Shown here piece after piece: positions 7,734-15,389 of a stretch of DNA of 64,000 nucleotides. Every line of letters begins with the position of its first letter. Positions within the stretch are counted from its first letter, which is position 1. The notes beneath the pieces were generated by a model that did not search any database, was not told where the DNA came from, and was given only the letters and a program-made list of their open reading frames with translations. Position numbers and translations under genes: made by a program. The stretch comes from Nitrospira japonica (GTDB lineage Bacteria; Nitrospirota; Nitrospiria; Nitrospirales; Nitrospiraceae), in contig NZ_LT828648.1 in NCBI RefSeq assembly GCF_900169565.1, positions 1,614,876-1,678,875 of the forward strand, in the 5' to 3' direction.

Positions 7734-8177
7734 ATGAGCGTAACCGTTGGATCGGAATCGACGATTTTGCCATCGAGTGCCCCGACGACTTCCTCGCCCG
7801 TTCAAGCCCACGAAATGGTGGGAGAGGGGAAGGCGTGGGGACTCTGCACCGCCGTGGATCTCCAAGACTGCCAACCGGATTTGATTCGCAATGCGGAACA
7901 TATTCGCCGTTACGTCGTGGAACTCTGCGAGCTGATCGGCATGAAGCGGTTCGGTGAGTGTCAGGTCGTCGATTTCGGCTCGGGTCGTGTCGCCGGCTAT
8001 TCGATGGTACAACTGATTTCGACCTCGCTGATCAGCGGGCATTTCGCCAACGATACCAACAACGCCTATTTGGATATTTTCAGCTGCAAGGGGTATGACC
8101 CCGCCGTCGTGGAGGCCTTTTCGAAGGATTTTTTCAAGGCCCGTCGCAGCACGGCGACCGTCACGCTTCGATATTAA
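7734..8177 (+). CDS. S-adenosylmethionine decarboxylase-like protein
   Basis: A 147-aa member of the prokaryotic AdoMet decarboxylase (SpeD) family. Classical enzymes self-cleave to form a pyruvoyl group and make decarboxylated AdoMet for spermidine synthesis. The alignment is anchored by spacing: candidate pyruvoyl Ser98, His103 and Cys118 fall at the same separations as Ser63, His68 and Cys83 of the Thermotoga enzyme. SGRVAGYSM corresponds to the GGVSG region and YLDIFSC to the VDxFTCG strand. Two oddities: the residue before the candidate serine is Thr (classical Glu or Lys), and there is a ~35-aa Ser/Thr-rich N-terminal extension. No spermidine synthase gene is nearby. Decarboxylase activity is therefore unproven. 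Confidence 0.7.
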   Translation: MSVTVGSESTILPSSAPTTSSPVQAHEMVGEGKAWGLCTAVDLQDCQPDLIRNAEHIRRYVVELCELIGMKRFGECQVVDFGSGRVAGYSMVQLISTSLISGHFANDTNNAYLDIFSCKGYDPAVVEAFSKDFFKARRSTATVTLRY

Positions 8178-8184
8178 CGAGTTT

Positions 8185-8212
8185 GCCGGGAGCCGCGTAA
8201 TCGGCTCCCGGC
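8185..8212 (+). terminator. perfect 11-bp stem-loop between AdoMetDC-like and SCP2 genes
   Basis: GCCGGGAGCCG at 8185-8195 and CGGCTCCCGGC at 8202-8212 flank a 6-nt loop, 8 nt after the stop codon. There is no T-tract, so it may be an mRNA stabiliser or Rho-associated barrier rather than a true intrinsic terminator. Confidence 0.45.
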
Positions 8213-8242
8213 TCCGCATCACTTCCGCCTTCGTGCGGCTTC

Positions 8243-8578
8243 ATGAAGCCTCCGACACTCAAAGAATTCTTCCGGCATCTGCCCGAGAAACTCGACACAG
8301 ACGCGGCCGAAGGCCTGGAGGCCGTCTATCAGTTCGACTTGAGCGGCATCGAGGGCGGGAACTACTTCCTGACCGTCAGCCAGGGCGCGTGCCGGGTCAA
8401 CGAGGGGAAGCACGACGATCCGCATGTGACGCTGGCCATGGCGGGCGAGGATTGTATCAAGGTCCTCACCGGGCAATTGAGCGGTCAAATGGCCGCCATG
8501 TCCGGCAAGTTGAGGATCATGGGAGATCTGGGACTGGCGCTTCAATTGCGCGCGCTCTTTCCCGGTATTGGGTCGTAG
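8243..8578 (+). CDS. SCP2 sterol-binding domain protein
   Basis: A 111-aa stand-alone SCP2 domain. The pattern VYQFDLSGIEGGNYFLTV, DPHVTLAMAGEDCIKVLTGQ and MSGKLRIMGDLGLALQL matches the family (strand, strand, helix with the KLRIxGD signature). Such proteins have a hydrophobic tunnel that binds lipids or acyl-CoAs and are cytosolic. The gene is separated from the AdoMetDC-like gene by a strong hairpin and converges with the RND gene, whose stop is only 10 nt away. Its ligand is unknown. Confidence 0.8.
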   Translation: MKPPTLKEFFRHLPEKLDTDAAEGLEAVYQFDLSGIEGGNYFLTVSQGACRVNEGKHDDPHVTLAMAGEDCIKVLTGQLSGQMAAMSGKLRIMGDLGLALQLRALFPGIGS

Positions 8579-8587
8579 ACAGGCCGA

Positions 8588-11500
8588 CTATCCTCTTAGC
8601 GGCTCAATCGAGGATTGCGCCGGTAGGTCGCCCCCACCTGGCTGCTCGTCGACAAGGGGCCTCGGAAACCGCTCCTCGAGAATCAAATACATCGTCGGTA
8701 CGAGAAAGAGGGTCAGCAAGGTGGAGAGGCTGAGACCGCCCACCACAGCTCGGGCCAAGGGGGCATTGGTCTCTCCGCCGGTTCCCCAGCCGATTGCCAT
8801 GGGGATCAATCCGAACACGGTGGCCAAGGACGTCATGAGGATAGGGCGAAGTCTGGTCCTGGCGGCAGTGATCACGGCCTGATGGAGCTGGGTTCCCTTG
8901 CGGCGCAAGACGTTCGTGTAATCCACGAGCAACACGCCATTGGAGACGACGATACCCAACATCATGATGATGCCCATCATCGACGTGGTGGACAGGGTCG
9001 TGTCGGTCAGGAACAGCGCCAAAATGACGCCGGGGAAGCCCATCGGAACCGAAAACATGATAATGAACGGATCGATCAGCGATTTGAATTGGGCCGCCAT
9101 GACCATATAGACCAGGATCAAGGCCAGCACCGTGGCAAACAACAGGCCGGTGAAGGTTTCGCGCTGCTGCTGGATTTGACCGGCCAGTTTGATGCTGAAA
9201 CCGGTTGGCAGCTGCAGACGGGAGAATCCGGCCTCGAGGTCGGCGGCGATCGCGCCGAGGTCCCGATTCAACGGGTTGGCCGTGATATGGATGACCCGTT
9301 GGAAATACTTGCGGTCGATCTTGACCGGCCCGGCATTGAGCTTGAGCGAGGCGACGTTTTTCAGGAGCACCGGCTCCTTGTTGCTGGCGGTCAGGATGAT
9401 GTTCTCCAGGTCGGTCAGGTCTTTGCGATGGTCTTCGGCCAGCCACGCGCTGATGTAGTACTCGTTGCCGTTCTGCGGATCGGTATAAATGATGGGGTCC
9501 GTTTGCCCGTTGCCGTTCAACGAAAATAAGACGGCGTTGGCGATGTCCGTTTCGCTGATTCCAAGCAGCGCGGCTTTTTCCCGATCCACGACCACATTCA
9601 CTTCCGGATAATTTTCTTCACGACTGACCTCGATGTCGGCCAGGCCGGGAGTCTGGTGCATGAGCGCCTCGACGTCCCGGATGACGCCGCGGGCCTTCTC
9701 AAAGTCATAGCCGTAGATTTCCACGTCTACCGATTTTTGCGAGCCGAAGCTCGTCACCCGTTTGACCAGCCCGCCCGGGTCGAAAAACATGGCCACACCG
9801 GGAAAGAGCTTGACCACTGCCGGCCGCACGTCATTCATGATTTGCACCTGATTACGGGTCCGCATGTCCGGCGGTTTCAAGTAAACGGAGATGATCGACG
9901 TGTGCGGGCCGGTATTGGGATTGAACAGGGAGGAACGGCCCTGTGCGAGCACGCCCGTGCTCGAAACGATGGTTTCGAGTTCGTGAGGCGGAATGTTCGC
10001 GCGCAGGACCCGTTCGACTTGAGCCACCTGGTGCTCGGTCTTTTCCACGCGCTGTCCCACCGGTGCCCGCAGCACGATGCGGAATTGACTTTCGTCCGAT
10101 ACGGGAAGGAATTCCGTGCCGATCATCGGCACGAGCGCCAGGCTCAAACCGAAGATGGCCACGATGCCGAGGATGAATATCCGGCGATGACACAGGACCC
10201 ATCGCAGCGACTCTTCAAATCCCCGATCCAGCGACTCGTACCGCTCGCGGCTCCAGGCCATGAGCCGCACGAACCACTCGGGCATCCGTCGATGGGATTC
10301 GTGCTCAGGTTTGAGAAACTTGTAGCAGAGCGCCGGCGTGACGGTGCGCGAGACAAAAAACGACGTGAAGAGCGAGATGGCGATGGTCAGCGTCAGCGGA
10401 ATCAGCAGGAGCCGGGCGATGCCGACCACGAAAAACATCGGAAGGAAGACCACCACGGTCGTGACGGTCGACGCCAGGATGGGCATCGCGACCTCGCGGG
10501 CGGCCTCCAGAATCGCATCCCAGCGTCTGGGAGTGGCATTGAGATGTCGCTGGATGTTTTCCAATTCCACGATCGAGTCGTCGACCAGCCGTCCGATCCC
10601 GAGCGCGAGACCGCCGAGCGTGAACACGTTCAACGTTTGTCCCGTGAAATAGAGGACGATGAAGGTCACCATGATGGAGAGCGGAATGGCCACGGAGATG
10701 ATCAGGGTGCTCGTCAGATTCCTCAGAAAGATCAGAATGACGGCCGCGGCCAACAGGGAGCCGTGCAGGGCCTGCTCGATCAGATTGCTGATGGACTGGC
10801 GGATGTACACCGATTGATCGAAGGAAATGCCCAGCGTGACGTCGGGTGGAATGCCGAGCATCTTGGGAAGCGAGGCCCGCAGCGCATCCACCACCTCGAC
10901 GGTGTTGGCGATCGGCTGCTTGTTTACCCGAAGGTACACCGCGCGATTTCCGTCGGTTCGCACGATGTTGGTTTGGATGTCCGATGAGTCGGTGACTGTG
11001 CCGAGGTCGCGCACGCGCACCGGATTGCCGGTCTGGTTGACCTTGACGATGACGTCCTGGATCGGTTCGACGGTCCGGAATTGATTGTTCGTGAAGACGT
11101 TGTAGTCGAGATTCCCGGCCTTGATGTTGCCGGACGGAAGAATGAGATTCGCCGCTTTCACGGATCTGACCACGTCGAGGATGGAGAGCCCGCGGGCATT
11201 GAGCAGGGCGGGATCCAGATTGATGTTGATCTGGCGGATCTTTCCGCCCTCGACGGTCGCGGCGGCGACGTTGGCGATCTGTTCGATCTGCGGGGCGATC
11301 GTGTTGAAAGCCAGATCATAGAGGGCCCGCTCGTCGAGGGCATCGCTGGATACCGTGACGAAGGCCACCGGGATGTTCGACACGTCGAACTTGACGATAA
11401 ACGGCTGCAGGATGCCGGGGGGCAGGCTGTTCAGAATCTGGGTGATGCGCTGCATCACCTCCATCTGCCCCACGTTGATGTCGGCGCCCCAATTGAACCA

Positions 11501-11779
11501 GACTTGGACCGCCCCGATGCCCTGTTTGGCGAAGGATTCGACGTGTTCGACGTTCGACGCCGAACTGACCGCTTTTTCGATGGGATAGACGACGCTTTGC
11601 TCGATGTCGAGCGGCGGGGCGCCTTTGTAGAGGACGCCGACGAATGCCACGGGAACCTGGATGTTGGGAAACAGATCGACGGGTAACCGGTTCAGGGAGG
11701 TGGCGCCGAGCACGATCATGGCGAGCGACAGCATCAGGATCCCGATGCGGTTGCGCAGTGCAAGCAGCGTCAGCCACAT
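8588..11779 (-). CDS. RND-family efflux pump permease (AcrB-like)
   Basis: A 1063-aa inner-membrane proton antiporter of the HAE-RND type. It has the usual layout: TM1 (RIGILMLSLAMIVLGATS), a large periplasmic porter domain, TM2-6, a second porter domain and TM8-12. RLVDDSIVELENIQRHL in TM4 holds the paired Asp of the proton relay, and FPNIQVP follows TM1 as in AcrB. It is encoded 10 nt downstream of the membrane-fusion-protein gene in the same operon, under a TetR-type regulator. No TolC-like outer-membrane channel gene is nearby, so it must recruit one from elsewhere. Substrates cannot be deduced. Confidence 0.92.
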   Translation of the reverse strand: MWLTLLALRNRIGILMLSLAMIVLGATSLNRLPVDLFPNIQVPVAFVGVLYKGAPPLDIEQSVVYPIEKAVSSASNVEHVESFAKQGIGAVQVWFNWGADINVGQMEVMQRITQILNSLPPGILQPFIVKFDVSNIPVAFVTVSSDALDERALYDLAFNTIAPQIEQIANVAAATVEGGKIRQININLDPALLNARGLSILDVVRSVKAANLILPSGNIKAGNLDYNVFTNNQFRTVEPIQDVIVKVNQTGNPVRVRDLGTVTDSSDIQTNIVRTDGNRAVYLRVNKQPIANTVEVVDALRASLPKMLGIPPDVTLGISFDQSVYIRQSISNLIEQALHGSLLAAAVILIFLRNLTSTLIISVAIPLSIMVTFIVLYFTGQTLNVFTLGGLALGIGRLVDDSIVELENIQRHLNATPRRWDAILEAAREVAMPILASTVTTVVVFLPMFFVVGIARLLLIPLTLTIAISLFTSFFVSRTVTPALCYKFLKPEHESHRRMPEWFVRLMAWSRERYESLDRGFEESLRWVLCHRRIFILGIVAIFGLSLALVPMIGTEFLPVSDESQFRIVLRAPVGQRVEKTEHQVAQVERVLRANIPPHELETIVSSTGVLAQGRSSLFNPNTGPHTSIISVYLKPPDMRTRNQVQIMNDVRPAVVKLFPGVAMFFDPGGLVKRVTSFGSQKSVDVEIYGYDFEKARGVIRDVEALMHQTPGLADIEVSREENYPEVNVVVDREKAALLGISETDIANAVLFSLNGNGQTDPIIYTDPQNGNEYYISAWLAEDHRKDLTDLENIILTASNKEPVLLKNVASLKLNAGPVKIDRKYFQRVIHITANPLNRDLGAIAADLEAGFSRLQLPTGFSIKLAGQIQQQRETFTGLLFATVLALILVYMVMAAQFKSLIDPFIIMFSVPMGFPGVILALFLTDTTLSTTSMMGIIMMLGIVVSNGVLLVDYTNVLRRKGTQLHQAVITAARTRLRPILMTSLATVFGLIPMAIGWGTGGETNAPLARAVVGGLSLSTLLTLFLVPTMYLILEERFPRPLVDEQPGGGDLPAQSSIEPLRG

Positions 11780-11789
11780 ATCGCGGCGG

Positions 11790-13016
11790 TTACCCTTTCG
11801 GCGGGGCGGGGGCGGCCTGTTGCGGCGTGGCCGGATCGTCGTGCGCGGGTTGGAGCGATTGGGCCTGCACGGGGGTTCCGGATTGGACCAAGTCTTTACC
11901 AGACACGATGACCTGCTCGTCGCCGATCAATCCCTTGGTGATCTCGACCCGGTTCTCATCCCGCACGCCGATGTCCACCGAGACCCGCTCGGCCTTGCCG
12001 TCCCGGACGATGTACACGTACTGTGCATCCTCAAGGCGACTGACCGCATCAATGGGGATTTGCAATGCGTTGGCGTGCTTTCCCACCAACACTTCGACGC
12101 GCGCGAACATCCCGCCTTTGAGGAGATGGTTCTTGTTTGGAAGATCCAACTCGACGGTCATGGTCCGCGTGGCGCGGTTCAGAGCCTGGACGACGCGGGT
12201 CACGGTTCCTTCGAACGCGCGGTCCGGGTAGGCTTCGGCCCGTACTTCGGCTTTCTGCCCGATCTTGATCAATGGCACGTCCTTTTCGACCACTTCGATC
12301 AGCGTCCGAACGACTTCGATGTCATGTAGGCTGAGGATGCCCCTGGAGGTCGTCGACGTACTGGTCGCGGCTCCGGTGACGTAGGCGCCCAGATCAAGGT
12401 TGCGTTCCGCAATGTATCCGGAGAACGGCGCGCGGATGTACGAGTAGGCGAGGTTGGTTTCCGCCTGCGCCAGCGCCACTTCCATTTGTTGGACCTGCGC
12501 CCTCAACGATTCCTGCGCGGCGACGGCCGCGTCGGTGTTCACCTCCGCATTGTCCAAGTCCTGTTGGGACACGAACTGATCCTTGATCAGCGCCCGCATG
12601 CGGTCGAGCGTGAGCCTGGCGTTGCGCACGGAAGCGTCCTGCTGCGTCACCTTCGCACGGGCGGCGGCCAGGTTGGCCTTCGCTTGGTTGACGGCATGCA
12701 GGTAGTCGGTATGGTCGATTTCGACGAGCAGGTGATTGGCTTTGACGAAGTCTCCCTTGTCGACGTACAGCTTGGAGATATAGCCGTCGACGCGCGAGAA
12801 AATGTTGACGACCTGGTTGGGCGTGATGTCGGCCGTATAGGCGAGCCGGATGTCCAGATCCTGCTTGAGGGGCCGGACCGTTCCGACGGTAATCGTCCGG
12901 GTTTTCTTCGGATCGTTCTTGGCTCCGCTGCTCAACCGGAAGACAACCAGCGCCGTCACGGCGAAAAAAATGATCACGCCGAGCGTCACGATCGGGTGCT
13001 GTCGGACGGGGTTCAT
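11790..13016 (-). CDS. RND efflux membrane fusion protein (periplasmic adaptor)
   Basis: A 408-aa HlyD/AcrA-type adaptor. An N-terminal hydrophobic anchor (HPIVTLGVIIFFAVTALVVFRL) precedes the lipoyl half-motif FSRVDGYISKLYVDKGDFVKA, a long helical hairpin (ANLAAARAKVTQQ to QVQQMEVALAQAETN), the second lipoyl half (YIRAPFSGYIAERNLDLGAYV) and the beta-barrel and membrane-proximal domains. The C-terminus is Pro/Ala/Gln-rich. Its ATG shares one base with the tetR stop (TGATG), so the two are translationally coupled. It should bridge the RND permease at 8588-11779 to an outer-membrane channel. Confidence 0.9.
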   Translation of the reverse strand: MNPVRQHPIVTLGVIIFFAVTALVVFRLSSGAKNDPKKTRTITVGTVRPLKQDLDIRLAYTADITPNQVVNIFSRVDGYISKLYVDKGDFVKANHLLVEIDHTDYLHAVNQAKANLAAARAKVTQQDASVRNARLTLDRMRALIKDQFVSQQDLDNAEVNTDAAVAAQESLRAQVQQMEVALAQAETNLAYSYIRAPFSGYIAERNLDLGAYVTGAATSTSTTSRGILSLHDIEVVRTLIEVVEKDVPLIKIGQKAEVRAEAYPDRAFEGTVTRVVQALNRATRTMTVELDLPNKNHLLKGGMFARVEVLVGKHANALQIPIDAVSRLEDAQYVYIVRDGKAERVSVDIGVRDENRVEITKGLIGDEQVIVSGKDLVQSGTPVQAQSLQPAHDDPATPQQAAPAPPKG

Positions 13017-13660
13017 CAGCCCGGTCTCCGTCGGCGTCGGTGACCGCCGTCTTGCCGAATCAAGCCGTTGAGGAATAATTCGACATAGGTCGCCACCGTT
13101 TCGTCGTGTGTTCGATGCATCGGAACGCCAAAAATCTCGTGCAAGAGCCGGTGGTGGACGACGATGCCGATGAAGGCGCGGGCGGCGAGCAGCGGGTCGA
13201 CGTCGCGGAACGCCCCTTCTTTGATCCTCAGCTGGATGTAGGAGGCCAGGTGGTCGTAGAAGACCTTGTGGTGCTTCGCAAAGAAGATATCGGACAGTTC
13301 ATGTCCCTCGAGCGCGCTGAATAAGAGGAGCCGGAGCAGAGTCGGATCGACCCCCGGTCTGATGCGGAAGCCCGCAATCAGCATGAACACCCGATGGTCG
13401 TCGCGTTTCTTGGCGGACTCCTCCACCGCCCCGAGCAGCCCATCCACGGACACTTTCTCCGCCAAGATGGCGGCGTACAAAGCCCGCTTGGTCGGAAAGT
13501 GTTTGAAGACGAGGGCTTCGCTGACCCCGGCCGCCCTGGCGATTTCTCGCGTCGTGGTGCCGTTGAAGCCTTTCGCCGCGAAGAGGGAGGCGGCTGCGGC
13601 GATCAATCCGGCCTGTCGCTCCTGACTGGAGGGACGGCGTCGCTTGTCCATGGTCTGCAT
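13016..13660 (-). CDS. TetR/AcrR-family transcriptional regulator
   Basis: A 214-aa repressor from the ATG at 13660; an ATG at 13651 is also possible. Residues ~16-60 form the TetR DNA-binding domain, with the helix-turn-helix TTTREIARAAGVSEALVFKHF. The rest is the ligand-binding, dimerising domain. An in-frame GTG at 13699 would give 13 more residues but lies inside the palindromic operator, at the expected transcription start, so it is unlikely. As first gene of tetR-MFP-RND, it probably represses its own operon through the 13688-13703 site and is released by a pump substrate. Confidence 0.88.
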   Translation of the reverse strand: MQTMDKRRRPSSQERQAGLIAAAASLFAAKGFNGTTTREIARAAGVSEALVFKHFPTKRALYAAILAEKVSVDGLLGAVEESAKKRDDHRVFMLIAGFRIRPGVDPTLLRLLLFSALEGHELSDIFFAKHHKVFYDHLASYIQLRIKEGAFRDVDPLLAARAFIGIVVHHRLLHEIFGVPMHRTHDETVATYVELFLNGLIRQDGGHRRRRRPG

Positions 13661-13687
13661 GTGCTTTGAGGGAAGCCGACCTAGTAA

Positions 13688-13703
13688 GTGAGTATTCACT
13701 CAC
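13688..13703. promoter_or_regulatory. palindromic TetR-type operator
   Basis: GTGAGT-ATTC-ACTCAC: two perfect 6-bp half sites separated by 4 bp, placed just downstream of the predicted -10 box of the efflux operon. Position and symmetry fit autorepression by the TetR protein. Confidence 0.65.
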
Positions 13704-13708
13704 CATGT

Positions 13709-13738
13709 ACAGTAGCATGAGGCCGGGGTTGCTGACAA
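13709..13738 (-). promoter_or_regulatory. predicted promoter of the tetR-MFP-RND operon
   Basis: On the minus strand, TTGTCA (13738-13733) and TACTGT (13714-13709) with an 18-bp spacer. The -10 box is weak (three consensus bases). The expected start near 13702 falls within the operator. Confidence 0.4.
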
Positions 13739-13922
13739 TGAACGGTGTGCGGCCGAAGACTCTCGCCGGCGGCGAGGAGCATGGGATCCAGTGGCGGAAC
13801 GGTGGGAGGCAGGTGAAGGGAGAAAGATGATGCAGATGAAACGGTCCGACGAAATGAATCGGCTCCCGTGGAAGGATCTGTGACCTCGGCCGGATGTCCC
13901 GCGCGAACGGGCCGTCAGCCGG
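13739..13922. other. intergenic region between PilZ cluster and efflux operon
   Basis: About 180 bp after the stop of the first PilZ gene and upstream of the efflux promoter. I see no convincing ORF, repeat or terminator here. Confidence 0.4.
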
Positions 13923-14315
13923 CTAGTGGTCGCGCTTTTCGTGCAGGCTGCCGGCAACGAAGTAGCGGAAGCGGTTCTGTTCCCGAAGGTTCATCCCCGT
14001 GATCATCACGCCGAAGCGATGGCCTGCCGTCCAGGTGACCTTGGCTGCGGTCACGAATAGTGGATCTTGCCCGTCGGGCAGGTAGAGGAACAGCGTCAAC
14101 TCCATTCCGGTCCTGACCGGTGTGTTTCCTCTGACCCCCAGGCCGTGCCGGGACAATGACGTGACCGTCCCGTCGCCGACCAAGACGTGGCGGCCCTCCG
14201 GCTGCGCGGAGTACATGAGGCTGAAGTTGGCGGGAACCCTCAGGTGTTCTCGCCGATTACATGGAGTGGTCTGCAGCCGCAAGGACCTGTTGGAACGGAC
14301 TTTTGTGCATCTCAT
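13923..14315 (-). CDS. PilZ-domain protein (degenerate second motif)
   Basis: A 130-aa single-domain PilZ protein. The RxxxR motif is present (REHLR within NRREHLRVP, about residue 22). The second c-di-GMP motif, normally D/NxSxxG, reads SLSRHG, lacking the acidic or Asn residue. The barrel pattern (GMELTLFLYLPDGQDP, AKVTWTAGHRFGVMI) matches the two PilZ genes upstream. It is the last of three PilZ genes in one direction, with about 25-45 nt gaps. Binding to c-di-GMP may be weakened; it could have become a ligand-independent partner. Confidence 0.8.
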   Translation of the reverse strand: MRCTKVRSNRSLRLQTTPCNRREHLRVPANFSLMYSAQPEGRHVLVGDGTVTSLSRHGLGVRGNTPVRTGMELTLFLYLPDGQDPLFVTAAKVTWTAGHRFGVMITGMNLREQNRFRYFVAGSLHEKRDH

Positions 14316-14338
14316 GATCCACCTCCTTCAAATGGCGA

Positions 14339-14728
14339 TCATCCACCGATGGACGGACGGGACGATGAATTCCAGGTGTGAAAGCGCAGCTGATTCGAAA
14401 TCTCAGGTGAGAGTGAGAGCAGTTCCACGCCGAAGCGAAGGCCGGACACCCAGGACACCCGGCATTGCGGCAGGCAGATCGGATCGTCCGTGCCAGGGAC
14501 GGTGATAAAGAGAGCGAGTTCCATCCCGCTCGTCACGCCCTGGTCGCCGCAGATGCCGACGCCGCCGTCTGAGAGGTTGGCGGTCAATCCGTCGCCCATC
14601 ACCATGCGTCCGGCCTGCATTCCCGAATACATCACGGCAAACCGACTTGGGACCCGTTCAGTGACGCGGCGAGTTGGTCTGAGGACGGCAGGATGATCAT
14701 GAGGACGGTCTGACGGATACGTGTTCAT
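14339..14728 (-). CDS. PilZ-domain protein
   Basis: A 129-aa PilZ protein with both binding motifs: RVTER near residue 20 and NLSDGG near residue 52. The barrel continues through LALFITVPGTDDP and VSWVSGLRFGVELL. I choose the second of two adjacent Met codons (14728) because GAGGGGAG is well placed before it; the first Met at 14731 and a longer reading upstream are less likely. It is the middle gene of the PilZ trio. A c-di-GMP effector role is inferred from the family; target unknown. Confidence 0.82.
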   Translation of the reverse strand: MNTYPSDRPHDHPAVLRPTRRVTERVPSRFAVMYSGMQAGRMVMGDGLTANLSDGGVGICGDQGVTSGMELALFITVPGTDDPICLPQCRVSWVSGLRFGVELLSLSPEISNQLRFHTWNSSSRPSIGG

Positions 14729-14772
14729 CATGGCTCCCCTCTGGCCGCTATCGGCCGCGATTGGTCTCATCC

Positions 14773-15189
14773 TCAGACAATGCGAAATCCGGCTCGCGTC
14801 TGTCTAGATGCGGAAAAGGTGACATGCCTCCAGATTAGTTGCTGAATCCGCTTCCGTTCTTCCGGCATCAGGTCGGGGAATTCAGCCGCAAAGGCCAATC
14901 CCTTCACTCTGGGGATTGTCACGTCCGTCAGGCAGAGGGGAGGCTGTCCATCCGCGAGATAGAGAAACAGCGTGATTCGGCTGCCTACCGGCGGGGAGAC
15001 AGTCCCTTCGATGTTGCAGCCGGATTTTGAGAGGTCCGTCAATAATCCTTCCGCCTTGAGGAGGCTCGATCCGTCCGCACTCGCATATAAGACGGGGATT
15101 CGCAGGGAGGCCCGTTCGGCATAGCGGCGATCCAACGGGGTGTAGGCTTCTTTCACATCGATGCCGAGATCCACGACCCGCTGTTTCAT
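14773..15189 (-). CDS. PilZ-domain protein
   Basis: A 138-aa PilZ protein, first of the trio. RYAER (about residue 23) and DLSKSG (about residue 52) are the two c-di-GMP motifs. LFLYLADGQPPLCL aligns with the same strand in its two neighbours, showing that the three are paralogues. The ATG at 15189 follows GGGAGGG at good spacing, so the longer upstream reading to 15240 is rejected. Confidence 0.82.
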   Translation of the reverse strand: MKQRVVDLGIDVKEAYTPLDRRYAERASLRIPVLYASADGSSLLKAEGLLTDLSKSGCNIEGTVSPPVGSRITLFLYLADGQPPLCLTDVTIPRVKGLAFAAEFPDLMPEERKRIQQLIWRHVTFSASRQTRAGFRIV

Positions 15190-15389
15190 TGAGTACCCTC
15201 CCGGCGCCTCTTTTATCGACAGGTCCACGTCAGGCGACAAGTTGAAGAGTATCGGATTTCGCGGATTTGCCCATCCCCAGGGAGGGGGAAACGGGACCCA
15301 TCGTTAGGGGGGGAGGGTCAGGAGAAATCAGCAGCCGGCCGGACGAGCGTCCAGGGCATGCATAAATACAAAGACAACGGGATGGCGGA

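Noticed and set aside
9656-10987. 443-codon open frame on the plus strand
   Set aside because: Exactly antisense to the conserved RND permease; composition (His, Arg, Asp-rich) shows it is a shadow.
13697-13699. GTG at 13699 as the tetR start
   Set aside because: It lies in the operator at the predicted transcription start, and the extra residues do not resemble a TetR N-terminus.
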